A stretch of DNA of 64,000 nucleotides, from positions 62,001-126,000 of the forward strand of contig CANXME010002309.1 of the NCBI GenBank assembly GCA_948144175.1, written 5' to 3'. How positions within the stretch are numbered: position 1 is the stretch's first letter; the number at the start of each line of letters is the position of its first letter. The notes below the pieces were generated by a model that was not told where the DNA came from, did no database searches, and was given only the letters and a program-made list of their open reading frames with translations. Positions 50,411-60,215 of this stretch are shown here, in pieces. Source of the stretch: Closterium sp. NIES-65 (lineage: Eukaryota; Streptophyta; Zygnematophyceae; Desmidiales; Closteriaceae). The translations under genes were made by a program, and so were the position numbers.

Positions 50411-50640
50411 CGCCCCCACTATCCCTGGCATGGAATGGTCCCCCCCTATCCCTGGCATGGCATGGTCCCCCCCTATCCCTGGCATGGCATGGTCCCCCCC
50501 TATCCCTGGCATGGCATGGTCCCCCCCTATCCCTGGCATGGCATGGTCCCCCCCTATCCCTGGCATGGCATGGTCCTGATCCTGGTCCTGGTCCTGGTCC
50601 TGGTCCTGGTCTTGTTCCTGTTCCTGTTCATGTTGTCAGA
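50411..50640. repeat. 27-bp minisatellite and hexamer repeat
   Basis: Six units of 27 bp, ATCCCTGGCATGGCATGGTC plus a C run (50421-50580), then TGGTCC hexamers changing to TTCCTG (50575-50635). Read on plus the unit gives MVPPYPWHG, on minus MPGIGGDHA. Confidence 0.88.
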
Positions 50641-50890
50641 AGGTGGCTGGAACAGTAACAAGACGGCAGGAACAGTAGCTGGGCAGCAGTAACAGTAACA
50701 AGGTGGCCGTAGCAGTAACTGGGCGGCTGGAACAGTACCGGGCAGCTGGAGCGGTTACCAGGTGGGTGGAGTGGTAACCAGGCGGCTGGAGCGATAACCA
50801 GGCGGCTGGAAAGGTAAGCAGGCAGCAGGAACAGTAACCGGGCGGCATGAACAGTAGCCGGGCGGCAGGAACAGTAACCGGGCTTGCAAG
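50641..50890. repeat. Degenerate GGCGGCTGGAACAGTAAC repeat
   Basis: About twelve diverged units near 20 bp (GTAACCGGGCGGCAGGAACA and variants). Non-coding appearance. Confidence 0.7.
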
Positions 50891-51179
50891 GGCCAAGGCT
50901 AGGCCAAACCCACCCCGTGCCTAGCCCACACCCACCCCGCAGCTCTTATATATCGACACACGCACACAAGTACCGTACAAAACAAGAGCAAGGTGCATGT
51001 CCTTCTAAATATCCTACTTGTAGATGTGTCTCGTGTCTTGGCGGGGTGAGAAGGTCTCTTCACGGCGCCCTGCAGCGAGAGAAGGCCACCTGCGCAAGGC
51101 GGGGTGGGGAGGGGTGGCAGGATGGCAGGTGTGAGAGCATGGCTCTCCGAGCCTCATCCAGACCAGAGCGGAGAGTGAA
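50891..51179. other. Unique spacer between minisatellites
   Basis: No gene recognised. A TATATATCG stretch and ACACACGCACACAAG precede GC-rich sequence. Confidence 0.4.
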
Positions 51180-51450
51180 CAGTGCAGGATGGGAACAAGT
51201 GGGGTGAACAGTGCGGGATGGGGAAACAGAGGGGTGAACAGTGCAGAATGGGGAAACATTGGGGTGAACAGTGCGGGATGGGAAACAGTGGGGTGAACAG
51301 TGCGGGATGGGGAAACAGTGGGGTGAACAGTGCGGGATGGGGAAACAGTGGGGTGAACAGTGCGGGATGGGGAAACAGTGGGGTGAACAATGCGGGATGG
51401 GGAAGCAATAGGATGAACAGTGGGGGATGGGAAAGCAGGGGGGTGAGGAG
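51180..51450. repeat. 30-bp minisatellite
   Basis: About nine units of 30 bp, GGGATGGGGAAACAGTGGGG then TGAACAGTGC, with units near the ends more diverged. Confidence 0.88.
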
Positions 51451-51452
51451 GA

Positions 51453-52312
51453 GTGCAGAGCAAGGGAACGACGAGTGCAAAGCAAGGGAACGACGAGTGC
51501 AGAGCAAGGGAACGACGAGTGCAGAGCAAGGGAACGACGAGTGCAGAGCAAGGGAACGACGAGTGCAGAGCAAGGGAACGACGAGTGCAGATCAAGGGAA
51601 CGACGAGTGCAGAGCAAGGGAACGACGAGTGCAGAGCAAGGGAATGACGAGTGCAGAGCAAGGGAACGACGAGTGCAGAGCAAGGGAACGACGAGTGCAG
51701 AGCAAGGGAACGACGAGTGCAGAGCAAGGGAACGACGAGTGCAGAGCAAGGGAATGACGAGTGCAGAGCAAGGGAATGACGAGTGCAGAGCAAGGGAACG
51801 ACGAGTGCAGAGCAAGGGAACGACGAGTGCAGAGCAAGGGAACGACGAGTGCAGAGCAAGGGAACGACGAGTGCAGAGCAAGGGAACGACGAGTGTAGAG
51901 CAAGGGAACGACGAGTGCAGAGCAAGGGAACGACGAGTGCAGAGCAAGGGAACGACGAGTGCAGAGCAAGGGAACGACGAGTGCAGAGCAAGGGAACGAC
52001 GAGTGCAGAGCAAGGGAACGACGAGTGCAGAGCAAGGGAACGACGAGTGCAGAGCAAGGGAACGACGAGTGCAGAGCAAGGGAACGACGAGTGCAGAGCA
52101 AGGGAACGACGAGTGCAGAGCAAGGGAACGACGAGTGCAGAGCAAGGGAACGACGAGTGCAGAGCAAGGGAACGACGAGTGCAGAGCAAGGGAACGACGA
52201 GTGCAGAGCAAGGGAACGACAAGTGCAGAGCAAGGGAACAACGAGTGCAGAGCAAGGGAACGACGAGTGCAGAGCAAGGGAACAACGAGTGCAGAGCAAG
52301 GGAACGACGAGC
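51453..52312. repeat. 22-bp tandem array, about 39 copies
   Basis: Unit begins GCAGAGCAAGGGAACGACGA and ends GT. Almost all units are identical; a few carry AATGAC, AACAAC, AACGACAAG or ATCAAG variants. There are no spacers, so not a CRISPR array. The unit contains no stop triplet on either strand and its length is not a multiple of three, so up to six frames stay open over hundreds of bases. I do not call these genes. Confidence 0.95.
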
Positions 52313-52610
52313 CTCACCGTTGTCTCACCTCGTGCCTCACTGGCTTCGCCTTAGCCTTGCCGCACCGTTGCCCAGCTGCGCCCGTCACTGTCGGCAGAAA
52401 CGAGCAAGGGCGGAAACGAGCAACGGCGGAAACGAGCAACGGCGGAAACGAGCAAGGGCGCAACGAGCCAGGACAGAACGAGCAAGGGCGCAACGGGGGG
52501 GAAGGGAATAACAAGGTAGGGGGGAAAGGGAATAAAGAGGAAGGGAATAAGGGGATCGGGGGAAAAGGGGATAAGGAGGGCAGGGGGGGGAGGGACTCTC
52601 CTCGTGCCTC
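52313..52610. repeat. Low-complexity bridge with 16-bp repeat
   Basis: Four copies of a 16-bp unit CGGAAACGAGCAACGG (52395-52465), then G/A-rich AGGGAATAAGGGG-type sequence (52500-52600). No gene recognised. Confidence 0.65.
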
Positions 52611-52935
52611 TCAGCGCGGAATAGGCACTTGGCCGCGCCTGCAGCGCGGAACGGGCACTTGGTGGCGCCTGCAGCGCGGAATAGGCACTTGGCCGCGCCT
52701 GCAGCGCGGAACGGGCACTTGGTGGCGCCTGCAGCGCGGAATAGGCACTTGGCTGCGCCTGCAACGCGGAACGGGCACTTGGTGGCGCCTGCAGCGCGGA
52801 ATAGGCACTTGGCGGCGCCTGCAGCGCGGAACGGGCACTTGGTGGCGCCTGCAGCGCGGAAGAGGCACTTGGCCGCGCCTGCAGCGCGGAAGAGGCACTT
52901 GGCGGCGCTTGCAGCGCTGAAGAGGCACTTGGCGG
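52611..52935. repeat. 30-bp tandem array in 60-bp dimers
   Basis: About eleven units of GCGCCTGCAGCGCGGAA followed by ATAGGCACTTGGC or ACGGGCACTTGGT. The two variants alternate over the first eight units, giving a 60-bp higher-order unit. The last units (AGAGGCACTTGG) are uniform. Open on both strands because no stop occurs. Confidence 0.9.
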
Positions 52936-53555
52936 CGGCAGTGCCGAGCCTCTCACCAGGCAGTGCCGAGCCTCTCATGGCGCGCGATCCGCCGCCTGCC
53001 ACGTGGCGCGCGATCCGCCGCCTGGTGATGCTCGCGTGCTGGTGGGAGAGGTAGGTAAGTGCGTTTCCTTCGTCATAGGAACATTTGCCGTCACAGCACC
53101 ACTCGTGTCGCGTCGCTGTCAAAGAGAGAACAAATTCGTTACAAAAACAATAGAAAGATCTAACGCAAATCTGAATCCAAGAGGAGGCAGTGAAGCAGCA
53201 CGCACCCGCTACGAGTTAAGAAGGCCCTGGTGATAGTGTTGAGCGGGAAATGGCGGGAAAAGGCAGGAGGCAGAAAATGGAGAGGAAAGGAAGGGCCGGG
53301 GAAGAAGGAAACTTTAGCTAGAAAGATAATCTCACGATAATATAAATATAAATCGCAACTGAAAAACAGGAGCTTCTGCTGGAACGCGGAATATCTCTCA
53401 CGGGGCCCTAAGCTGATGCGCCCACCATTCCGCCAGCTGCTTTCGCGGCGCGACATCGGCCATCTGCTACCGCGGCGCGCCATTCCGCCATCTGCTGCGC
53501 GTGCCCCTCCGCCTGCTTCTGCGAGCGCCAATTTCCCTGCTGCTGCGCACGCCAT
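52936..53555. other. Host-like sequence before Copia-7
   Basis: Contains two GGCGCGCGATCCGCCGCCTG-type copies (52980-53025) and a GTGAAGCAGCACGCACCCGC segment (53190 on) that recurs near 60424. From 53410 there is a degenerate 25-28-bp unit around CGCCATTCCGCCATCTGCTG, the site Copia-7 entered. No gene supported. Confidence 0.5.
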
Positions 53556-53690
53556 TGTCAGAATAGAACGAGAATGAATGAACTATGAGTGAAGTGAGTA
53601 CAAATAGCAAAACCCTATTTGGGTTGTACCCCCTATGGGATACCCCACTGTAGCCTACACAACAGCATAAGCTACATATATGTTCTGACA
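53556..53690 (-). repeat. Copia-7 3' LTR
   Basis: 135 bp, TGTCAGAATAG...GTTCTGACA. Few differences from the 5' LTR (TGTCAG/TGTGGAG, CTATTTGG/CTAATTGG). Confidence 0.92.
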
Positions 53691-53803
53691 CACCCCCATA
53701 GGCAAAGTGGGGGAGAACAAGGGGTCACAAGACCAGTCAAGCAAAGCAAAGCAAAGCTCAGGGTGGATCACAAAGTCACCACACAGTCCGAGCACAAGAG
53801 CAA
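53691..53803 (-). promoter_or_regulatory. Copia-7 polypurine tract and conserved block
   Basis: CTATGGGGGTG (minus) with CCCCC partner, then the shared untranslated block (53755-53803). TA repeats lie at 53838-53880. Confidence 0.8.
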
Positions 53804-53898
53804 GGCCACAAGGCCAGTTCACATGCAGGAGTACACACATATATATATAAAGCTAGACAAGCAAGAGCAGGTATATATATGTGACAGTACAAGTAAAG

Positions 53899-56800
53899 TC
53901 AAGAGGAGAGCAAGTGAGGCAAGACAAGCACAAGACCCAGCTGGGTGCAAAAGCGCTGATGGTCACAAGGCGCGAGTGCCTTGGTGAACACATCAGTAGT
54001 GTTGGCCTCAGAGGCCACGTACGCAAGCCGCAACTGTCCACACTGCTGTAGCTCACGAGCAAGGAAGTAGCGAAGAGCAATGTGCTTCGTTCTGTGCTCC
54101 AGACGCTGCTCTCGACACAAGGCCAGCATGGCCTTGTTGTCTACGTACAGCACTGGAGGAGAACGAGGCGGCTCTCCAAGGTCAGTCAGCAGGTAGGTGA
54201 GCCAGCGAAGCTCCTGTGCAGCCATGGCCCCTGCGTAGATCTCAGCCTCACAACTCTAGCTGAGAACCGAAGACGAGCGAGTAGCCCGCCACGAGACAGA
54301 GCCGGAGCCAAGGCTGAAGGTGTAACCCTGTGACGACCGCTGCGTAGCCTGGTCGTCAGCCCAAGAAGCGTCCGCGTGACCTGTAAGTACCACTGGACTC
54401 CGCCCTCCAAGCACTAGCCCCATGCCCGACGTACTGCACAGGTAGCGCAATACCCTCTTCGCTGCAGCCATGTGCTCTGGTCGGTGTCTCCCAGGAGCAA
54501 CATAGCGTGCAAGAATGCTAAAAGGGTATGCTAGGTCAGGTCGTGTGCAGGTGATCAGGTACATGAGGCAGCCAACAAGCTCTGGGTACGGGCCACTCGA
54601 CTCTACGGACTCATCCGAAGGCAGAGCTGAAAGCGAGTGACGAGTAGACAGAGGAGTGGCCTGAGGCGAGGAGTACGTGAAGCCGAAGCGCTGAAAGACC
54701 TGCTGCACCATGTGTGACTGAGTCAAGGTAATGGTGCAGCGTGCTCTGTCCCGAGTGATCTGCAAGCCAAGGTAGCTGCGCAGTTCACCCAGGTCTGTGC
54801 ACGTGTGTCTCTTCAGCAGCTCGGACTTCACGTAGGCGAGTCCAGCAGTGTCCGCTGTGGCAAAGACCAAGTCGTCGACGTACACGAGGATGTAGAACGG
54901 CGGCAGTGAAGTGTCGGTGCGCAGAAACAGCGACGGGTCAGCACTAGAAGGAGCAAACCCAAGGGCCGCAAGCGTAGTCCTCAGTGTGTCGTGCCACTCA
55001 CGTGGTGCCTGGCGGAGACCGTAGACTGGCCGTCGGTGGCTCCACTGGGACCCAGGAGGGAAAGTCCCGGTGAAGCCAGGTGGACGGCGCAGCCAGATCT
55101 CCTCGTGCAGGCTCCCCTGCAAGAACGCAGTACGAAAGTCGAGAGAGTGAAGCTCGTAGTCGCGCTGAGCGGCTATGTTTAGCAGCACCCGAAGAGTGGT
55201 CATCTTCGGGGTGGGAGAGAAGGTCTGAAAGTAGTCAACTCCTTGCCGCTGACTGAAGCCACGAGCGACGTACCGCGCCTTGAAGACAGGTGGAGAGCCC
55301 GGCGGCCGCTTCACCCTGAAGATCCACATGCCACTGACGATGTTCGCCCCAGGAGGGGGAACCGCGTCAACGTAGGTGCCTGTGGACTTCCAGGAAGCCA
55401 TCTCTGCATCCATAGCTGCCTGCCACTAAGAGGAGTAGGGACCCTCTACGGCCTCCGCGTAAGAGGGCGGAGTCGGGATGTCTAGTGCATCCGGGTCTCC
55501 CTCAGGAGCAAGCAGTACAGACGCGAGATGAGGTGAAGCAGCAGCCAGACACTGGAACTCCTCCTGCCTGTCCTCTAGGACGTCCGTGCCAAGAGCACAC
55601 TCACCCCCGACGGACGGAGGACAGACAGACGCAGACGCAGCAACAAGACTAGCAGCGTAGTCTAGACGGCAGCGAGCAGCAAAGTCGACGAGCTCAGCGA
55701 CAAGAGCAGACGCAGCAGCGGACTCAAAAGAGGGGTCAGTGACGACAGTAGCAAGCAGACGCGTGACAGTAGGACTGGCAACACGAAGGGAGTCCGACTC
55801 TGGGTCGGTAAGTACAGGAAGGGAGGACTCAGGAGGAGAAGGCAAAAGGGCACGCAGAGGAGCAGTGGACGGACGCAGAGACATCCGGTGCGTGCCAGGG
55901 ACAGGAGGAGGACGCGGACGCGAACCACGACCACCAGCGCGGGCAGCACGAACAGGCGACGCGGGACGAGACGCAGGCTCACGACGCTCAGCAAGACCTC
56001 CAGTAGGACCAGTGTAAGGAGAGGGAGCAGGCAGTGGGGAGGTAAGCTCCAACAGTGACTGCGACTGGACAGGATGTGGACACTCTACCGGAGGAGAAAG
56101 ACCAAGAACCTGCTGCAGAAGCGGAACGAAGTACGGCCGAGGCCGCGCGGCAGCTCCAGACTCAGCAGGGACAGCACCAGCACCCTCAGCGGCAGCACCA
56201 GCGCCACCAACACCTCCAGCGGCAGGACCTCCAGCAGCACCAGCAGCAGAACCACCGGCAGGACACACAGCAGCAGACTCAGCACCAACGCCCTCAGCAG
56301 CCCCAGCTCCAGTAGGACCCGCAGGCGTAGCACCTCCGGGACCGGCGGCACCAGTACCCTCGACGGTCGAAGAAGCTCCAGCTCCAGCAGTACGCCTCCA
56401 GCGGCGAGCAAACCACTCGCGCAGCTCCTACGGAGAGAGGGGCTCCCGCCGAGGCGCAGCACCAGGAGAAACCCCAGGCTCAGCGGCTCCAGACGTAGCA
56501 CCCCCAGGCTCAGCAGCTCCAGACACAGCACCCCCAGGCTCAGCAGCTCCAGACTCAGCACCCCCAGGCTCAGCAGCTCCAGACTGAGCACCCCCAGGCT
56601 CAGCAGCTCCAGCTCCAGTAGGACCCGCAGGCCCAGCAGCTCCGGGACCGGCAGCACCAGCACCCTCAGCAGTCGAAGGAGCTCCAGCTCCAGCAGCACG
56701 CCTCCAGCGGCGAGCAAACCACTCGCGCAGCTCCTGTGGAGAGAGCGGCTCCCGCCGAGACGGAGCAACCGGAGAGCCCCCAGGTCCAGCAGTCGCAGGC

Positions 56801-59247
56801 TCCGCACCTCCAGGCTCAGCACCCCCAGGCTCAGCAGCTCCTGACGTAGCACCTCCCGGCTCAGCACCCCCAGCAGCAGCACCCCCAAGCTCAGCACCCC
56901 TCGGCCTCGCACCCCCAGGCTCAGCACCCCCAGCAGCTACACCCCCAAGCTCAGCACCCGCAGGCGTAGCACCCCCAGACTCTGCACCCGCAGCAGGACC
57001 AGACTCAGCAGCAGCCTCGACTGGCTCGACTGTGTCTACCTGGGACACACCTGAAGGGGCAGGAACCTGAGGGGGGAGGGGGTCTACCGGGGGGGGAACT
57101 GGCACCAAGAAGTCCGGTGGGGGGGGGAGGGAAGGAGTGCGGTAGGGGAAGAGACGGTAGAAGGGGACTGACTCGTCGAACGTGACGTCCTGGGAGGACG
57201 GAACACGACGAGAGGAGGGGTGGTAGAACTGCCACCCTGGAGCGTCAGGGGGGAAGCCAAGGAAGACACAGGGAGCAGCACGGGGGGACAGCTTGTCCGC
57301 AGACAAGTCGCGGACAAACGCCCGAGATCCCCAGACACGGAACGCAGACGCATCGCCGACCTTCCCCGTCCACAGTAACACTGGGGACATCGCGGGCCGA
57401 GAGACCCTGGGGTGAAGGTTGAGCTGATGCGCCGCGTACCGAACCGCAAACGGCCACAGAAAATGGGGGGCAGCCGCATGCATCATGGACGTACGAGCGA
57501 CATCCATGACCATGCCAATGCGGCGCTCAGCAATCCCATTTTTCTGTGGAGAGTCCGGAAGCGTAAAGGTCTGGTGGATCCTCTGTGCACGACAGTAGTC
57601 TCGCAGAAGGCGAGAGGAGAACTCCCCACCTCGGTCAGAGTGCAGACGCAGAACAGGAAAGTCCGAGCCGAAGCTCCTCCTGAGCTGGAGACGAGCTACG
57701 CGGATCCAGTCGATCAGCACCTCAGTGACAGCACCCTTGCTGCGCAAGGGGAAGACTGTGGTGTAACGCGAGTAGTCGTCAACCACCAACAGGAAGTAGC
57801 GCTCGTGACCCTGCCCACGGACGGGGGCCGGGCCTCACACGTCCATGTGAAGTGTCTGCAGAGGAGCCTCTGTCGGGGGAAACTGGGAGGAGTGAGGAGC
57901 AGCCCTGAGGCGCCCCTCGACACAGGGGACACAGGAAGGTCCTGGTCCCGAAGGAAGGGGAGGGAGAGACTGGGGAAGACCAGAGACAAGGACACGGGAA
58001 GCCATGGCCCGAAGACGGGGCAAGGAGGGGTGGCCGAGACGGTGGTGCCACAGGAGAGTCTCGTGAGACAAGAGGCGACACGAACAGGGGGCAGACTCAG
58101 GACCAGACCTGGACGCAGCAACAAACACCTGACCTGACGCAGCTACCTGACCGGACGCAGGGACAGGAGGAGACTCAGTGGTCAGGGTGTAGAGGCTCGA
58201 CCCCGGCCGACGCGAGAACGTGGCCAGGTGCCGGCCTGTGCGTGCGTCCGTGCAGTGGGTCACCCGCTGACTCGCAGGAGTGAACTGGTGAACCCCCGCA
58301 TCCTGCAGGTCTGCACCACTCACCAAGTTCGTCAAGAACGAGGGGAGGTACAGGCCAGACAGGGTGCCCGAGGGGGCAGCCGGACACGGGAGGACAGTGG
58401 AAAAGTGAGCGAGGACAGGACCCCCAGAGGGGTCAGCCAGGGAGACTGCAACAGGCCGACCAAGCGGCGTGAGTGTGGTGCGGTCCCGAAAGAAGGAGCG
58501 AGAAGCCCCAGAGTCAAGTGTAAAGGTGAGGGAGGCCGAAGCCAACGTGGTACCTGAGAGCGCAGCCTCACCCGCACCTGAGGAAGCAGACTCACTAGCA
58601 CCTAGAGCAGCAGCCGCACCTGTACCTGGAGCAGGAGACTCACTAGCACCCAGAGCAGCAGCAGCCTCACCAGTAGCTAGAGCAGCAGGTCCTATACCCG
58701 GGTCAGGCGGTACGCACAGGTGACCGGCACGGTCAGCACTAGTAGGCAATGCATACATGGCAGTGAGAATAGCATCGTAGTCAAGAGCAAATATATCTAC
58801 CCTCTGCCTAAGCAACTCCACCCAGTCGGGGAGCTCAGCCTCGTCGCCAAACACGGTACGCCAGGCGTCGCTCAGACGGGCGAAGCAGCGGGACTGTGTA
58901 TGACCAGGTGTCCCACAAGGCTGACTAGTCCGAGCACCAGTGAGAATCACGTAAGAGCAGCGAACAGAACTGAGAGACCCTCTACTCTGAGCGTACCACT
59001 CACGAAGCTGCTGAGGCGTGAGAGACACGCGGGGGGGTCGCGGGAGCTGCATCTGGCCGCCACCAGTAGTAGAAGCAGCAGGAGTGGTAGCAGTAGTAGC
59101 GCCACCACCCCTACAGCCCCAACCAGCGTACCACTCACGCAGCTGCTGGGGCGTGAGGGACTCACGCAGACGTCGATGGGGCTGCATCAGGCTCCACCAG
59201 TAGAGGCAGGAGCAGGAGTAGCAGCAGTAAGGCAGGCAGCCAGGCAA
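53899..59247 (-). pseudogene. Copia-7 Gag tail, protease, integrase, RT, RNase H: one frame with four stops
   Basis: From 59247 to 53899 every segment lies in the same frame. Gag tail with SLTPQQLREWYA twice, then CSYVILTGARTSQPCGTPGH with C-x13-C-x4-H-x4-C. Protease FTLDSGASRSFFRD. Integrase HHRLGHPSL, CVPCVEG, LHMDV, TGA (57835-57837, Trp in relatives), LHSDRGGEF, NGIAERR. Linker of GGAEPGGA-type repeats with LSPQELREWFARRW twice, the second with TAG for CAG (56428-56430). TAG for CAG again at 55426-55428 (YSS-stop-WQA) before reverse transcriptase (LDFRTAFLQG, YVDDLVFATAD). TAG at 54256-54258 in RNase H. No frameshift in about 1,780 codons, so decay was by point mutation. Confidence 0.9.
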
Positions 59248-59989
59248 GCCAAAAAGGGAGGCAGGCAGGCAAGCAGGCGACGCGTAGCGTGCTAGCAGGG
59301 CAGGGGCTCACCAGTGGTGGGTAGAGTAGGCTCGGCGACTCAGTGGCTCGGCAGCACGGCGGCTCTGCGGCTCGGGCGACTCGGGCGGCTCGGCGGCAGA
59401 GCGGCTCGGCAGCAACTGCAGCTCGGCAGCTCGGCGACCCGGCAGCGCGGCTGTAGGGCGGCTCGGCTGCTGGGAGGCTCGGGTGTAGAGCGGCTCGGCG
59501 GCGAGGCGACAGGAAAAAGGGGGGGGGCGGGGGGGGTGGGGGGGGAGGCGGCTCGGGCGGCTCGGGCGGCTCAGGCGGCTCGGGCAGCTCGGGCAGTCAG
59601 CGGCACAGGCGGCTCGGGCGGCTCGGCTCCTCAGCTGCGTAGACGGCTCGGGCGGCTCAGGCTGCACGGCGGCTAACGGGCGGCGTGGGGGGGGCCGGGA
59701 CGGCGGCGTGCAGCAGGGACGGGCGGCGCACGGGCGGTGTGAGGCCGGGACGGGTGGCGCGCGGGCGGCTAGGGGCCTGAACAGGCGGCGCGCGAGCGGC
59801 TAGGGGCCGGGACGGGCGGCGCGCGGGCGGCTAGGGGCCTGAACAGGCGGCGCGCGAGCGGCTAGGGGCCGGGACGGGCGGCGCGCGGGCGGCTAGGGGC
59901 CTGAACGGGCGGCGCGCGAGCGGCTAGGGGCCGGAACAGGCGCGCGCGGGCGGCTAGGGGGCCGCAGGGCAGGCCGAAAGAGTGAGAGC
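59248..59989 (-). repeat. Copia-7 repetitive leader
   Basis: GGCTCGGGC-type repeats (59330-59660), then about seven units near 31 bp made of GGCGCGCGGGCGGCTAGGGG followed by CCTGAAC or CCGGGAC in alternation (59745-59960). Untranslated. Confidence 0.75.
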
Positions 59990-60079
59990 GAGGGCCCGGA
60001 GCGCGCTCCGGGCAGAAAAAAAAGTTTAAAAGTGGTGGGCCCTAAGCACAGTTCCCACGGGGCAACCTGCTCGATACCA
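59990..60079 (-). promoter_or_regulatory. Copia-7 primer-binding site, hairpin and 20-bp palindrome
   Basis: The perfect palindrome GCCCGGAGCGCGCTCCGGGC (59994-60013), oligo(T) in the element sense, AGGGCCCACC, a hairpin with arms GTTGCC/GGGAAC (60051-60066, one mismatch), then TGGTATCGAGCAGG. Confidence 0.8.
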
Positions 60080-60215
60080 TGTGGAGAATAGAACGAGAAT
60101 GAATGAACTATGAGTGAAGTGAGTACAAATAGCAAAACCCTAATTGGGTTGTACCCCCTATGGGATACCCCACTGTAGCCTACACAACAGCATAAGCTAC
60201 ATATATGTTCTGACA
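60080..60215 (-). repeat. Copia-7 5' LTR
   Basis: 136 bp, TGTGGAGAATAG...GTTCTGACA, followed by TSD GCCAT. Confidence 0.92.

Larger units (their letters stand above)
53556..60215 (-). mobile_element. Copia-7: Ty1/copia element decayed by in-frame stops
   Basis: LTRs 53556-53690 (135 bp) and 60080-60215 (136 bp), TSD GCCAT (53551-53555, 60216-60220). Minus-strand order: 5' LTR, primer-binding site TGGTATCGAGCAGG, hairpin, palindrome, leader, a short gag tail, pol, conserved block, polypurine tract, 3' LTR. The N-terminal Gag region (MATPSV...) is missing. Target site is a unit of a degenerate minisatellite. Confidence 0.94.

Noticed and set aside
51453..52312. Regularly repeated 22-bp units resembling a CRISPR array
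   Set aside because: Units are head-to-tail with no spacers, the genome is eukaryotic, and there are no cas genes. It is a minisatellite.
51427..52920. 497-codon ORF across the tandem arrays, with overlapping ORFs of 400 codons on the other strand
   Set aside because: All arise from repeat units without stop triplets; frames of similar length exist in every direction and no start context, intron or domain supports one.
21352..56430. Reassignment of TAG to Gln, as in some ulvophyte algae, to explain the TAG-for-CAG sites
   Set aside because: Copia-3 and the Copia-6 pol encode thousands of residues with Gln always as CAG/CAA. Copia-6 pol also ends in TAG, and other TAGs replace Trp or Ser.
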